In this document: positions 27,952 through 36,868 of the stretch, piece by piece
Numbering within the stretch: the stretch's first letter is position 1
Layout: each line of letters starts with the position of its first letter
Origin: DTFZ01 sp050260375
GTDB lineage: Bacteria > Bacillota > Clostridia > Christensenellales > SZUA-584
DNA: 64,000 nt
Direction: 5' to 3'
Assembly (NCBI GenBank): GCA_050260375.1
Contig: JBLNCA010000025.1
Location: 69,308 to 133,307 of the forward strand
Notes under the pieces: model-generated
The model's database searches: none
Seen by the model: only the letters and a program-made list of their open reading frames with translations
Told to the model about the DNA's origin: nothing
Translations under genes and position numbers: made by a program

Positions 27952-28881
27952 ATGAAAAGTGATTACAAAAGCATATTGAGCGGCATCTTCCCGTCTATTA
28001 CAACGCCATTTATCAAGGGAGAAGTGAGTATTTCCTGCCTCGCGTCAAATATCAGAAAATACAACGAGTTCGGTCTGGGCGGCTATATGGTATTGGGGGG
28101 CAACGGCGAATATCTGGGCTTGACAGAAAAAGAGACATACAGAGTTGTAGAGACAATTGTTGAGAACAAGAAAGCCGACAGACCGATAGTGGCAGGAGTG
28201 GGGAGAGAGTCGGCAGAGGCGACCGTCCGCTTCATCAAAAGCCTTGCAAAGTATGGCATAGACATCGCAAGCGTAATCACACCTTATTACTTTGCAAGGC
28301 ATATGAAGGACGAAAATTTGATTGCTTATTATTTGAAAGTAGCGGACGAGTCGCCAATACCGATATTGATATACAACTCTCCCGAGTACGCGGCGGGGGT
28401 GGAAGTTTCGCCGCACGTCATCTCCGTACTGAGCAAGCACGAAAATATCGTCGGAATGAAGAACTCGTCCGGCAAGGAGCTCTCGATATACACGGCCGCG
28501 TCGCAAGGGCAGGAATTCTATTACCACGCGGGAAAATCGCAAACCTGCTACAGAGACCTTACACAGGGCGCCGTAGGGGCTACGCTGTCTATGGCGATTT
28601 ACTGGCCGCAAATATGCATACAGCTTTACCGCCTTTACATTATGGGCAGGACAAGCGAGGCCGAGCAACTCAGCGAAAGCATCAAAATGATCAATCGCTT
28701 GGGAGTATCAAAGTATGGCGTGCCGGGCGTGAAATATGCGATGGACCTTGCGGGATTCTTCGGAGGAGAGCCGAGGCTGCCTCTGCTGCCGCTGACAGAC
28801 GCGCAAAAACAGGAAATCAGAAAAGCATACGAGATTGAAAAGGGAGTTGAAAAAAGCTATGAAGATATCGATAGGATGTGA
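27952..28881 (+). CDS. DapA-family aldolase/dehydratase (copy 1)
   Basis: 309 residues from ATG 27952, with AAGGAAGG spaced correctly; ATG at 27943 is too close to that site. TIM-barrel family of dihydrodipicolinate synthase and sugar-acid aldolases: GGNGEYLGLTEKE, Tyr in LIYNSPEYA and Schiff-base Lys in VGMKNSSG. Family members cleave or dehydrate 2-keto acids; its place among sugar-phosphate enzymes argues against lysine biosynthesis. It overlaps the isomerase gene. A second, different member lies at 32447. Confidence 0.88.
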   Translation: MKSDYKSILSGIFPSITTPFIKGEVSISCLASNIRKYNEFGLGGYMVLGGNGEYLGLTEKETYRVVETIVENKKADRPIVAGVGRESAEATVRFIKSLAKYGIDIASVITPYYFARHMKDENLIAYYLKVADESPIPILIYNSPEYAAGVEVSPHVISVLSKHENIVGMKNSSGKELSIYTAASQGQEFYYHAGKSQTCYRDLTQGAVGATLSMAIYWPQICIQLYRLYIMGRTSEAEQLSESIKMINRLGVSKYGVPGVKYAMDLAGFFGGEPRLPLLPLTDAQKQEIRKAYEIEKGVEKSYEDIDRM

Positions 28882-29326
28882 CGAACTGGGTATTGCCTAC
28901 AAGCAAATGATAATAGATACCTTTTCGAAGAAAGGCCATGAATTCCTCGACGCGGGAGTTTCTGAAGGGGAAAAAATAAACTACCCCACGGTTGCTTATA
29001 AGGCCATACGTCAAATGAAAGAAAAAGCCTGCGACAGGTGCATACTGATCTGCGGTACGGGCATAGGCATGGCGCTTACGGCAAACAAAATAGAAGGCGC
29101 TTACGCCGCTGTCTGCCATGACGTCTACTCGACGGAACGCTCTATACTCAGCAACAACTGCAACACCATGTGCATAGGCGCGCTTGTTGTCGGGCCGAAA
29201 ACCGTAGAGTCGCTGGTCGGCCTGTGGCTCGATTTAAAGTTTGACCCGAACAGCCGCTCATACCCCAAAGTACAGGAGATATATGCCATCGAAGCGGAAC
29301 AGGGGGGAAAGCATGCTGCAAAGTGA
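28859..29326 (+). CDS. RpiB/LacA/LacB-family sugar-phosphate isomerase
   Basis: 155 residues from ATG 28859, overlapping the end of the aldolase gene. The catalytic Cys loop ICGTGIGMALTANK is intact, and CHDVYSTERSILSNNCNTMCIGA matches the RpiB fold. The N-terminal DHAG motif of ribose-5-phosphate isomerase B is changed to DELG, so the usual substrate-opening His is missing. This points to a relative acting on another aldose/ketose phosphate rather than ribose 5-phosphate. Confidence 0.87.
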   Translation: MKISIGCDELGIAYKQMIIDTFSKKGHEFLDAGVSEGEKINYPTVAYKAIRQMKEKACDRCILICGTGIGMALTANKIEGAYAAVCHDVYSTERSILSNNCNTMCIGALVVGPKTVESLVGLWLDLKFDPNSRSYPKVQEIYAIEAEQGGKHAAK

Positions 29327-30155
29327 CCTAAGTGTTCTGGAAAGGGGCGCCCATAACATCAGAAAGCATATCGTCAACACCATCGTAAATAACGGGGAAG
29401 GCCACGGCGGGCCAGCGCTCTCATGCGCCGACATACTCTCGGTATTATACCTTGGAATAATGAATATCGATAAGGACAACCCGGGCGACATAAACAACGA
29501 CAAATTCATACTGAGCGCCGGGCATAAATGCCTTGCCATATACGCCGCGCTGGTAGAAAAGGGAATTATAGACCGCTCTGTACTCGATACATACAACATG
29601 CTGAATTCGCCGGTGCCCGGGCATCCCGACGCGACAAAGCTTCCGGGCGTAGAATTCAGCACGGGTTCTCTTGGACATGGCCTGCCGCTGGGCTGCGGGT
29701 TTGCCGTAGCCGCCAAAATGAAAGGGCTTGGCTACAAGACGTACGTGCTTATGGGAGACGGAGAGCAGGGCGAAGGCTCCAACTGGGAAGCCGCTTCGTT
29801 TGCCGCGCACAACAAGCTTGACAATCTCATCGCGATAATCGACGAAAACGGGCTGCAGATAAACGGCAGAACGGCGCAAATATGCAAGCCCAGCAGCTTT
29901 GAAGAGCGCTACTCGGCGTTCGGATGGAGCGTTAAGTCGGTCGATGGACATGATGTGGGCGCATTGTATGATGTGCTCAAAGCCGTGCCTTTTGAAGCCG
30001 GCAAGCCGTCGATGATAGTGGCAAAAACGAGGAAGGGGCGCGGCATTTCCTTCATGGAGGATAACGTTGCCTATCATCATTGGCATCCGAATAAGGAAGA
30101 AGCGGAAAAAGCGCTTAAGGAGATAGAACAGGCTGAAAAAAGGTGGGTAAAATGA
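29313..30155 (+). CDS. transketolase, N-terminal (TPP-binding) subunit
   Basis: 280 residues from ATG 29313, which has AGGGGGGA upstream; it overlaps the isomerase gene. Thiamin diphosphate site GDGEQGEGSNWEA followed by a distal Asn (IDENGLQINGR), plus GHGGPALSCADIL and the FSTGSLGHGLPLG loop. This is half of a split transketolase; the partner subunit follows directly. Split transketolases serve the pentose phosphate pathway and several specialised pathways (apulose phosphate, sulfofructose). Confidence 0.93.
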   Translation: MLQSDLSVLERGAHNIRKHIVNTIVNNGEGHGGPALSCADILSVLYLGIMNIDKDNPGDINNDKFILSAGHKCLAIYAALVEKGIIDRSVLDTYNMLNSPVPGHPDATKLPGVEFSTGSLGHGLPLGCGFAVAAKMKGLGYKTYVLMGDGEQGEGSNWEAASFAAHNKLDNLIAIIDENGLQINGRTAQICKPSSFEERYSAFGWSVKSVDGHDVGALYDVLKAVPFEAGKPSMIVAKTRKGRGISFMEDNVAYHHWHPNKEEAEKALKEIEQAEKRWVK

Positions 30156-31090
30156 GCAGGATGGATCCAAGGAAAGCATTTGAAGAGACGTTTTTTGAGA
30201 TGGGCGGGGAAAACAAGAATATAGTAGCCGTTTCGTGCGATTCCGCGTCGGGCGGAGGGATGAAGAGCTTTTTTCAAGCCTATCCCGAAAGAACGGTGGA
30301 AACGGGAATAAGCGAGCAGAATGCGATAGGAATATGCGCGGCTCTTGCCAAGCAGGGCTTGATACCCTTTATCGTGGTTATTACGCCGTTTATCACAATG
30401 AGAGCTTACGAGCAGGTAAGGGACGACGTGGGCTATATGAACATGAACGTCAAGCTCGTCGGTTCGGGCGGCGGCCTTGCGTATTCAACGCTCGGGTCAA
30501 CGCATCAGGCGGTTGAGGACATAGCGCTTATGCAGACCATACCCAACATGACGATACTGTCTCCCTGCGACGCCTACGATATAAAAGCGGCGCTTAAAAT
30601 GGCGGCAGAGGTAAAAGGGCCGGTTTACATCAGAATGCCAAGGCAGGCGCGCGAGGTAAAGGCGGAAAAGCGCAGCCTGTGCTTAGGAAAAGCGGAGGTG
30701 TTAAAAGACGGCAAAGACGTGGCGATATTTGCGACCGGGCCTATGGTGGAGGAAGCCCAGAAAGCCGCCGAAATGCTTCAGCGCGAAGGAATAGACGCCG
30801 CCGTGCTCGGGTTTATGACCGTCAAGCCGCTGGACGAAGAAGCCGTAAAGGCGTATGCGAAAGACGTAAAGATGATATTTACGGTGGAGGAACACTCCGT
30901 TGTAGGCGGGTTTGGATGCGCGGTGGCAGCATGCCTCGCTCCCTTGCCGAATACGCCGCCTGTTCATATTATCGGCGTCAGGGAGAAGGCAAAGAATACG
31001 GGACCGTACGAAGAGCTGTTGGACCACTACGGGCTTACGGGTGAGAAGATAGCTGAAAAAATTAAAAAAACTAGCAAAGGATTGAGGTAG
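30152..31090 (+). CDS. transketolase, C-terminal (pyrimidine-binding) subunit
   Basis: 312 residues from ATG 30152 (AAGGTGG upstream), overlapping the N-subunit stop by ATGA. The catalytic Glu is in ETGISEQNAIG, with GGLAYSTLGSTHQAVED and PCDAYDIKAAL typical of the Pyr domain and FTVEEHSVVGGFG of the C-terminal domain. It forms the active site with the preceding subunit. Confidence 0.93.
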   Translation: MSRMDPRKAFEETFFEMGGENKNIVAVSCDSASGGGMKSFFQAYPERTVETGISEQNAIGICAALAKQGLIPFIVVITPFITMRAYEQVRDDVGYMNMNVKLVGSGGGLAYSTLGSTHQAVEDIALMQTIPNMTILSPCDAYDIKAALKMAAEVKGPVYIRMPRQAREVKAEKRSLCLGKAEVLKDGKDVAIFATGPMVEEAQKAAEMLQREGIDAAVLGFMTVKPLDEEAVKAYAKDVKMIFTVEEHSVVGGFGCAVAACLAPLPNTPPVHIIGVREKAKNTGPYEELLDHYGLTGEKIAEKIKKTSKGLR

Positions 31091-31091
31091 T

Positions 31092-32432
31092 ATGACAGTT
31101 AATTACTCACAGAATTGTTTTGGAAGAGCGGGTGTCAATTTCACGCTGCGTTCACTGGGAGCGTCGGCGGTGAGAGGTCAGGAAGAGTCGTTCGGCAGGG
31201 TGATGAACAAGGCCATCAGCTTTGACGAGTACAGGGAACTCAAAGGTCTGGTTAAGTTTATCGGCTTTACGCCCCGGTTTGAGGACGTTATTAAAACGTT
31301 TAACGTGCCCGAAGGCGAAACGCCTGCCGGATTCAGAATCGAGTGCTATCTGGAACCGGGCGGAGTGCTTACGGTTGATCTGGTTCGCGATATCAGCTAT
31401 GATAAAAACGGCATCAAGAGGCCGACGAAAATGGTGTTTTCGGCGGATTCGGCAAACCCGTACGAAATCGCGCCGATATCGGCGCTGCTCGGGAATCTGA
31501 CGTGCAACCCGGGCATAGTGTATGACCTGTTTATCAACAACCCCAAAGCAAACGTCGGAAACAAGTTTAAAACACTTGAAGAAGTAATGACGGAGATCGG
31601 CAGCATACTTGGGCCGGGCTGCGATATCAGCGTGGAGCTCAATAACCCGTTCGAAAAAGACTTCAACAAAATTCTCGACGAATGCGAAAAGTTTAAAGCC
31701 ATACTGACCGAATACAGGCTGGTCGTTAAAGTACCGCATATGGGGCCTGTCAACGGCGAAAACGTAAACGAGCTGCTGAGCGGGGATAAGAAATTCAGCA
31801 AGAGGTATGACGAGCCCTTAACCGAGGACGCTTTCCGCAGCCATAACCTGGCTTTAAGGCTCAGGGAGCATGGCTACAGGATCAACTATACGCTGATGTT
31901 TGAACCGCATCAGACTGCGCTGGCACTGCAGGCGAAGCCCGCATTTATCAACACGTTTGTACGGCACAGGCTCATGCAGTCCGAAAAGATGAGGAACCTG
32001 CTCGCGTTCTATGAAATATCCAGAGACAAGAAGCACCTCGAGGATTTAAGAACGCTTATGCTTAATTCCGATATGCTCAGCAAGAACGAGGCGGAAAAAG
32101 ACCTTATCGATGTGAAGCGCTTTGCTGAGGATATGCTGCGCTACCGTCATTTCAACGATAAGGAAGGCGGGGACGGCCTGGATATGGCAAGGCACAACCT
32201 TCGCATGTTGAAGCTCAACAACCTTCCGGATACGCGCCTTATTATCTGCAGCATGGAAGGCCCGTACAACTATCCGGACATCGATAAGCTCGTGACCGAC
32301 CCCGAGTTTGCGGACGTGATTGACCGCCTGGTAATTACCGCGGAGCCGGGATACCTGGCAAGGTTCTCTTCGGCAAACCAGGTCGTATCGTACCAGAGAA
32401 GATTCATGAACGCTGTACAGGGCGCAAAATAA
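31092..32432 (+). CDS. divergent transaldolase-like protein, unusually long
   Basis: 446 residues. A central region resembles the transaldolase TIM barrel: candidate Schiff-base Lys213 in RLVVKVPHMGPVNGE, then INYTLMFEPHQTALALQAKPAFINTFVRHRL, corresponding to the 'vTLiFs..QA..aa.aGa..isPFvgR' segment. Classical enzymes are ~215 (TalC) or ~320 (TalB) residues, so both flanks are extended here. It sits one base after the transketolase. I infer a C3-transfer or aldol cleavage on a sugar phosphate; not certain. Confidence 0.65.
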   Translation: MTVNYSQNCFGRAGVNFTLRSLGASAVRGQEESFGRVMNKAISFDEYRELKGLVKFIGFTPRFEDVIKTFNVPEGETPAGFRIECYLEPGGVLTVDLVRDISYDKNGIKRPTKMVFSADSANPYEIAPISALLGNLTCNPGIVYDLFINNPKANVGNKFKTLEEVMTEIGSILGPGCDISVELNNPFEKDFNKILDECEKFKAILTEYRLVVKVPHMGPVNGENVNELLSGDKKFSKRYDEPLTEDAFRSHNLALRLREHGYRINYTLMFEPHQTALALQAKPAFINTFVRHRLMQSEKMRNLLAFYEISRDKKHLEDLRTLMLNSDMLSKNEAEKDLIDVKRFAEDMLRYRHFNDKEGGDGLDMARHNLRMLKLNNLPDTRLIICSMEGPYNYPDIDKLVTDPEFADVIDRLVITAEPGYLARFSSANQVVSYQRRFMNAVQGAK

Positions 32433-32446
32433 AGGAGGAATAAACA

Positions 32447-33334
32447 ATGGACAAAAAGTTAATGGGCGTATTCGCGCCTATAACGACGCCGTTTACAAAG
32501 GACGGCAAAGTGGATTATGCGGCGCTCGAAAAGAACATGGAGTTTTACGCCAAATCGGGCATACAGGGCTATCTTGCCCTCGGCTCCAACGGCGAAAACA
32601 AGAGCCTGACAAACGACGAAAAAGAGAACGTGCTCAAGGTCATCATTGACAACAAGGGCAAGGACCAGTCGGTAATGGCGGGCTGCATATTCGAATCGAC
32701 CTACGAGACTATAATATATGCGAAAAAGTTTGAAAAGCTGGGCGCGGACTTTTTGACGCTGCTGCCCCCGTCATATTTCAAAAAGCAAATGACCGACGCT
32801 GTGCTCATTAAGTACTTCAACGATGTGGCGAACGCGGTGGATACGCCCTGCCTGCTGTATAACGCGCCGCAGTTTTGCGGCGGGACGACATTGTCCGTAA
32901 AGCTGGTGCAGGAGTGCGCAAAGAACCCCAAAATAGTGGGCCTCAAAGACTCTTCGACGGGCAATATAGAGAGCTTTTTGTTCGGCGCGAGGGACGTTAT
33001 GAACGTAATGGCGGGGTCCGCGAACTTCTTCATGTCCACCGTGATAATGGGCGGATCGGGCGGCGTCGTATCTCTCGCCAATATATTCCCGGGGATAGTC
33101 AACGATTTGTATCAGCTTATTTTGGCCAAGAAATACGAAGAAGCGTTTGTGCTTAACGAGAAAGTGCTGCGCCTCAACAAAGGCGTTTCCGGCGCAGGCG
33201 GCGTGGCCGCGGTCAAGTATGCGATGGATCTTGCCGGCCTTAACGGCGGCGACCCGAGGCTGCCGCTGCTGCCACTTCCCGAAGAAAACAAGGAGAAGAT
33301 TTGTACTCTGCTGAAGAACGAAAACATGATATAA
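32447..33334 (+). CDS. DapA-family aldolase/dehydratase (copy 2)
   Basis: 295 residues after a strong AAAGGAGGA site. Features: GSNGENKSLTNDEK, Tyr in LLYNAPQF and Schiff-base Lys in VGLKDSSTGN. It is only distantly similar to the first copy at 27952, so the two are probably not a recent duplication and may act on different 2-keto acids. The downstream hydroxyacid dehydrogenase could reduce or oxidise its product. Confidence 0.88.
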   Translation: MDKKLMGVFAPITTPFTKDGKVDYAALEKNMEFYAKSGIQGYLALGSNGENKSLTNDEKENVLKVIIDNKGKDQSVMAGCIFESTYETIIYAKKFEKLGADFLTLLPPSYFKKQMTDAVLIKYFNDVANAVDTPCLLYNAPQFCGGTTLSVKLVQECAKNPKIVGLKDSSTGNIESFLFGARDVMNVMAGSANFFMSTVIMGGSGGVVSLANIFPGIVNDLYQLILAKKYEEAFVLNEKVLRLNKGVSGAGGVAAVKYAMDLAGLNGGDPRLPLLPLPEENKEKICTLLKNENMI

Positions 33335-33360
33335 TATCGGAAAGGGTTAAAGCGCTAGGA

Positions 33361-34308
33361 ATGAGAAAAATACTGTTAACCAAAAAACTCAATGAAAAGA
33401 ATGCCGCCCTTTTTAAGGGTATTCCGGACATTGAGCTCGTAACAATATCGGATAACGACCCGGCCGCTTTTCAGAATCATATCCGCGACGCGGAGGCGAT
33501 ACTGCTGAGCACGGCCTATAAGATGACGCGCGACGTAATACAAAGCGCCGAAAAGCTTAAGGTTATAAGCAGAACGGGCGTAGGGGTGGATAATGTCGAC
33601 GTAGGAGCAGCTACGGAGCGCGGCATATTGGTGCTTAATACTCCGCAGGCCAATTCGCTGTCCGTCGCAGAGCATACGGTAGCGCTCATAATAGCCATTT
33701 CAAAGCAGCTTGTCATGTACGACGATGCGGTCCGCAGCGGCAATTTCCAGATAAGGCGCCTGAATAAAAGCGTCGACGTAGACGGCAAAACGCTCGGTCT
33801 GATAGGCTGCGGAAGAATAGGCAGATTCGTGGCCGAAAAATGCCAGGCGGCTTTCAATATGCAGGTGATAGGCTATGACCCGTATATCACAAAGCTTGAC
33901 GGCATCACGCTTTATAAAGAAGCAGAGGAAGTATTCAAGCGCGCCGATTACATATCGCTGCACCTTCCGCTCACGGACGAAACGCGCAACCTTGTAGGCG
34001 AAAAGCTGCTGTCGCTGATGAAGCCGACGGCATATATAATCAATACGTCAAGAGGCGGCATAATCGACGAATACGCGCTGGCCGAAAAGCTGAAGAGCGA
34101 GGAGATTGCGGGAGCGGCGCTCGATGTATTTGAATCGGAGCCTCCGGCCGCGGACAACCCGCTGCTTGCGCTTAAAAACGTGATACTTACTCCGCACAGC
34201 GCAGCGCTTACGAAGGAATGCTCGTCGCGCGTTGCTTACGAGGCGGCACGGGGCATAAGCGATTATCTCAAAGGGGATACTCCGGAGTTTATATTCAATA
34301 AGAAATAG
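33361..34308 (+). CDS. D-2-hydroxyacid dehydrogenase (phosphoglycerate-dehydrogenase family)
   Basis: 315 residues from ATG 33361. NAD fold GLIGCGRIGRFVA with Asp in GYDPYI; catalytic Arg in NTSRGGIIDE, Glu in FESEPP and His in LTPHSAAL. It lacks the C-terminal ACT domain of serine-biosynthetic PGDH. Last gene of the transketolase cassette; the substrate is probably a glycerate- or sugar-acid-like compound. Confidence 0.88.
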   Translation: MRKILLTKKLNEKNAALFKGIPDIELVTISDNDPAAFQNHIRDAEAILLSTAYKMTRDVIQSAEKLKVISRTGVGVDNVDVGAATERGILVLNTPQANSLSVAEHTVALIIAISKQLVMYDDAVRSGNFQIRRLNKSVDVDGKTLGLIGCGRIGRFVAEKCQAAFNMQVIGYDPYITKLDGITLYKEAEEVFKRADYISLHLPLTDETRNLVGEKLLSLMKPTAYIINTSRGGIIDEYALAEKLKSEEIAGAALDVFESEPPAADNPLLALKNVILTPHSAALTKECSSRVAYEAARGISDYLKGDTPEFIFNKK

Positions 34309-34369
34309 CGGCTTTAAGTGTGACATCAGCACTGCAATGCTCAACACATCAAACCGAATGCCTACTGTA

Positions 34370-34395
34370 TTTGGCCGGCGCATGCGCCGGCCAAA
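34370..34395. repeat. 26-base palindrome (hairpin)
   Basis: TTTGGCCGGCG/CGCCGGCCAAA arms flank CATG, a perfect palindrome 61 bases after the dehydrogenase stop and 29 bases before the PHP gene. With no T-run it is a weak terminator candidate or an mRNA-stabilising hairpin. Confidence 0.6.
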
Positions 34396-34424
34396 CGGTA
34401 GGTATAAATGTTTCAGGGGAATGA

Positions 34425-35342
34425 ATGAATCTTTCTGACACGGCAAATAAGAAATATGGCAATGATACAAATATCGATCTGCACATTCATTCAAAGAATT
34501 CGGACGGCGGGGAGACAACGCCCGAACTGCTGCAAAGATTCAAAAAGTACGAAATAATATCTTTTACCGATCACGACAGCGTGCAATGCTACTATGATTT
34601 ACTGGCGATGCGTAACGAGGACCTAAAGGATAAGGCCATAGTACCGGGCGTGGAGTTATGCTACCGGTATAATAACGAGTTAAGGGACATACTCGGTTAC
34701 GGCATAGACGTCGGCATGGTAAATGAATTTTTGGAAAAGAGATACCCGCAGTCGGAAAGGTTAAAAAAGCAGCAGATCTGCCTTGAGAAAGCGAAGGAAG
34801 CGTTCCGGAAGAAAGGGCTTAAGTTTGACGAGGATATTGAGGTTGTAAGCGGAAACAAAAGCGAGGCGTACGTAGTTATATACAATTCGCTTATGAAATA
34901 TCCCGAGAATATAGAGAAATACGGGTTTTTAGCGAACGTCGCGGATTTTTACAGGTATTATTATTCAAACAGGGAATCGGATTTTTTTGTAGACGAATCG
35001 TTTGACCTGCCTTCGATAGGCGAGGTGATCGGGGTCATTCACGAAGCGGGAGGGCTTGCGTTTCTGGCGCATCCTTGCGCGTATTCAAAAGAACAAGCGG
35101 AATGGGCAAGTTATATTGAAAACGCGGTCGATAACGACATCGACGGCATCGAGGTATACCATTATTCGGCGGATAAGCAGGCTGCCGGCTTTTTGTACCG
35201 GACGGCGAAGGAAAAAGGCCTATTTATAAGCGGCGGAAGCGACTTTCATCAACACGGCAAGCATTGCGGGTTCGGAAAAACAAAGGTGCCTTACGGCGAT
35301 ATAAAAAGCTGGATAGAAAATGTGGAGCTCTTCAATATCTAG
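34425..35342 (+). CDS. PHP-domain metal-dependent phosphoesterase
   Basis: 305 residues, CAGGGGA upstream. Metal ligands are seen as DLHIHSKNSDGG near residue 18, FTDHDS near residue 47, PGVELCY (Glu) near 75, and later FLAHPCAYS and GSDFHQHGK. This is the layout of RNase AM/TrpH-type nucleoside bisphosphate phosphatases. It follows the cassette but is separated by a palindrome and may be an independent housekeeping gene. Confidence 0.85.
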   Translation: MNLSDTANKKYGNDTNIDLHIHSKNSDGGETTPELLQRFKKYEIISFTDHDSVQCYYDLLAMRNEDLKDKAIVPGVELCYRYNNELRDILGYGIDVGMVNEFLEKRYPQSERLKKQQICLEKAKEAFRKKGLKFDEDIEVVSGNKSEAYVVIYNSLMKYPENIEKYGFLANVADFYRYYYSNRESDFFVDESFDLPSIGEVIGVIHEAGGLAFLAHPCAYSKEQAEWASYIENAVDNDIDGIEVYHYSADKQAAGFLYRTAKEKGLFISGGSDFHQHGKHCGFGKTKVPYGDIKSWIENVELFNI

Positions 35343-35380
35343 TATTCGTACAAAAAAGTAATTAAGCAACAGGGTAACAG

Positions 35381-35405
35381 AGTCCGGCAAGTCCGGGCTT
35401 TTTGC
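35381..35405 (+). terminator. Rho-independent terminator after the PHP gene
   Basis: Seven-base stem AGTCCGG/CCGGGCT (one G-U pair), loop CAAGT, followed by TTTTT. Confidence 0.75.
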
Positions 35406-35444
35406 TTTGTAAAAGCCTTTTTACTGCATTTTGCCAATGCGGCG

Positions 35445-35453
35445 TGGTATAAT
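35445..35453 (+). promoter_or_regulatory. extended -10 promoter element
   Basis: TGGTATAAT (TGn plus perfect TATAAT) 30 bases before the start of the MEMO/AMMECR1 gene. No good -35 at normal spacing, as is common with extended -10 promoters. Confidence 0.5.
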
Positions 35454-35482
35454 AATAAAAAGTCTTTAAGGGGGTGAGCGTT

Positions 35483-36868
35483 GTGTCTGTAGATATGGCA
35501 TTAATAGTTCCCCATCCTCCGCTTATAGTTCCCGATATAGGCAGGGGAGAGGAAAGAAAGATAAGGGATACCGTAGAAGCGTATGAAAAGGCGGCGCGAA
35601 TGATAGCGGACTTTAAGCCTGATACCGTAATAGTGGCCTCGCCTCATTCGGTGATGTACGGCGATTATATTCATATCGCTCCCGGAGAGGGCGCCGAAGG
35701 CGATTTCGGAAGGTTCGGCGCTCCGCACGTTTCGATAAGCAAGGCGTATGACACGGAGTTCGTGGACGAATTATGCAAGGAGGCGGGAAAAGCGGGCATA
35801 TCTGCTGGTACACTGGGACAGAGGGAAAAGTCGCTCGACCACGGCGTACTCGTACCGCTATATTTTATTGAGAAGCATTACCGCGATTACCGGCTTGTGC
35901 GCCTGTCGATATCGGGGCTTACGGCGCTCGAGCATTACAGGTTTGGGCGGTGCGCGGCGAGTGTTGCGGAGAAGCTTGGGCGCAGGGCTGTGTTCGTCGC
36001 AAGCGGAGACCTGTCGCATAAGCTTACAACTGACGGGCCTTACGGCTTTGCGAAGGAAGGCCCCGAGTTCGACAGCCAAATTACGGAGGCTATGAAGGCG
36101 GCGGATTTTCTAAAGCTTCTCAGCTTCAACGAAGAGTTCTGCGAGGCCGCGGCGGAATGCGGGCTGCGTTCGTTTATTGAGATGGCGGGCGCGTTGGACG
36201 GCAAAGCGCTGAAGACCGAATTCATGTCTTACGAAGGCCCGTTCGGAGTGGGCTACGCCGTGTGCGCGTATACCGTGACGGGCAGCGACGAACGCCGCCG
36301 GTTCGCGCATATTTATGAAGAGGAAAGAAGAAGGAGCCTCGCCGAAACAAAGCGCGGAGAGGACGAGTATGTAAAGCTCGCGCGGCTCTCGCTGGAGACA
36401 TACATTAAAACAGGGAAGTACGCAAAGCTCCCCCCCGATCTGCCCGCCGAAATGCTGAACAACAGGGCCGGCGTGTTCGTATCGCTTAAAAAGGACGGCA
36501 GGCTAAGGGGCTGCATAGGCACTATATCTCCCGTCGAGCCCTCGATAGCGGAGGAGATAATACGAAACGCCGTAAGCGCCGGAACGGGCGACCCGCGGTT
36601 CGACCCCGTAGAGGAGGATGAGCTCGATTCGCTCGTCTATAGCGTGGACGTGCTGGGAGAGCCCGAGCCGATAGAGTCAATGGACGAGCTTGACGCAAAA
36701 CGCTACGGTGTTATAGTGACCAAGGGGTTCCGCCGGGGGCTGCTGCTGCCCAATCTCGAGGGCGTGGATACGCCGGAGCAGCAGGTGGCAATAGCGCTGC
36801 AGAAAGCCGGAATACCCGCATATGAAAAATACAGCATGGAACGGTTTGAGGTGGTGCGCCACAAATGA
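35483..36868 (+). CDS. fused MEMO-like/AMMECR1 protein (AmmeMemoRadiSam system)
   Basis: 461 residues from GTG 35483, which follows AAGGGGGTG at proper spacing; GTG 35474 overlaps that site. The N-terminal half (~1-265) is a MEMO/LigB-like domain: MALIVPHPPLIVPDIG, SPHSVMYGDY, SLDHGVLVPLYF and SGDLSHKL supply metal-site His residues. The C-terminal half (~290-461) is AMMECR1, with GVFVSLKKDGRLRGCIGTI. These two parts and a radical SAM enzyme form a widespread system of unsettled function. It overlaps the radical SAM gene by 4 bases. Confidence 0.9.
   Translation: MSVDMALIVPHPPLIVPDIGRGEERKIRDTVEAYEKAARMIADFKPDTVIVASPHSVMYGDYIHIAPGEGAEGDFGRFGAPHVSISKAYDTEFVDELCKEAGKAGISAGTLGQREKSLDHGVLVPLYFIEKHYRDYRLVRLSISGLTALEHYRFGRCAASVAEKLGRRAVFVASGDLSHKLTTDGPYGFAKEGPEFDSQITEAMKAADFLKLLSFNEEFCEAAAECGLRSFIEMAGALDGKALKTEFMSYEGPFGVGYAVCAYTVTGSDERRRFAHIYEEERRRSLAETKRGEDEYVKLARLSLETYIKTGKYAKLPPDLPAEMLNNRAGVFVSLKKDGRLRGCIGTISPVEPSIAEEIIRNAVSAGTGDPRFDPVEEDELDSLVYSVDVLGEPEPIESMDELDAKRYGVIVTKGFRRGLLLPNLEGVDTPEQQVAIALQKAGIPAYEKYSMERFEVVRHK

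Noticed and set aside
27952..33334. Lysine biosynthesis dapA genes
   Set aside because: DapA fold is clear, but both copies sit among transketolase and sugar isomerase genes and no other lysine gene is near.
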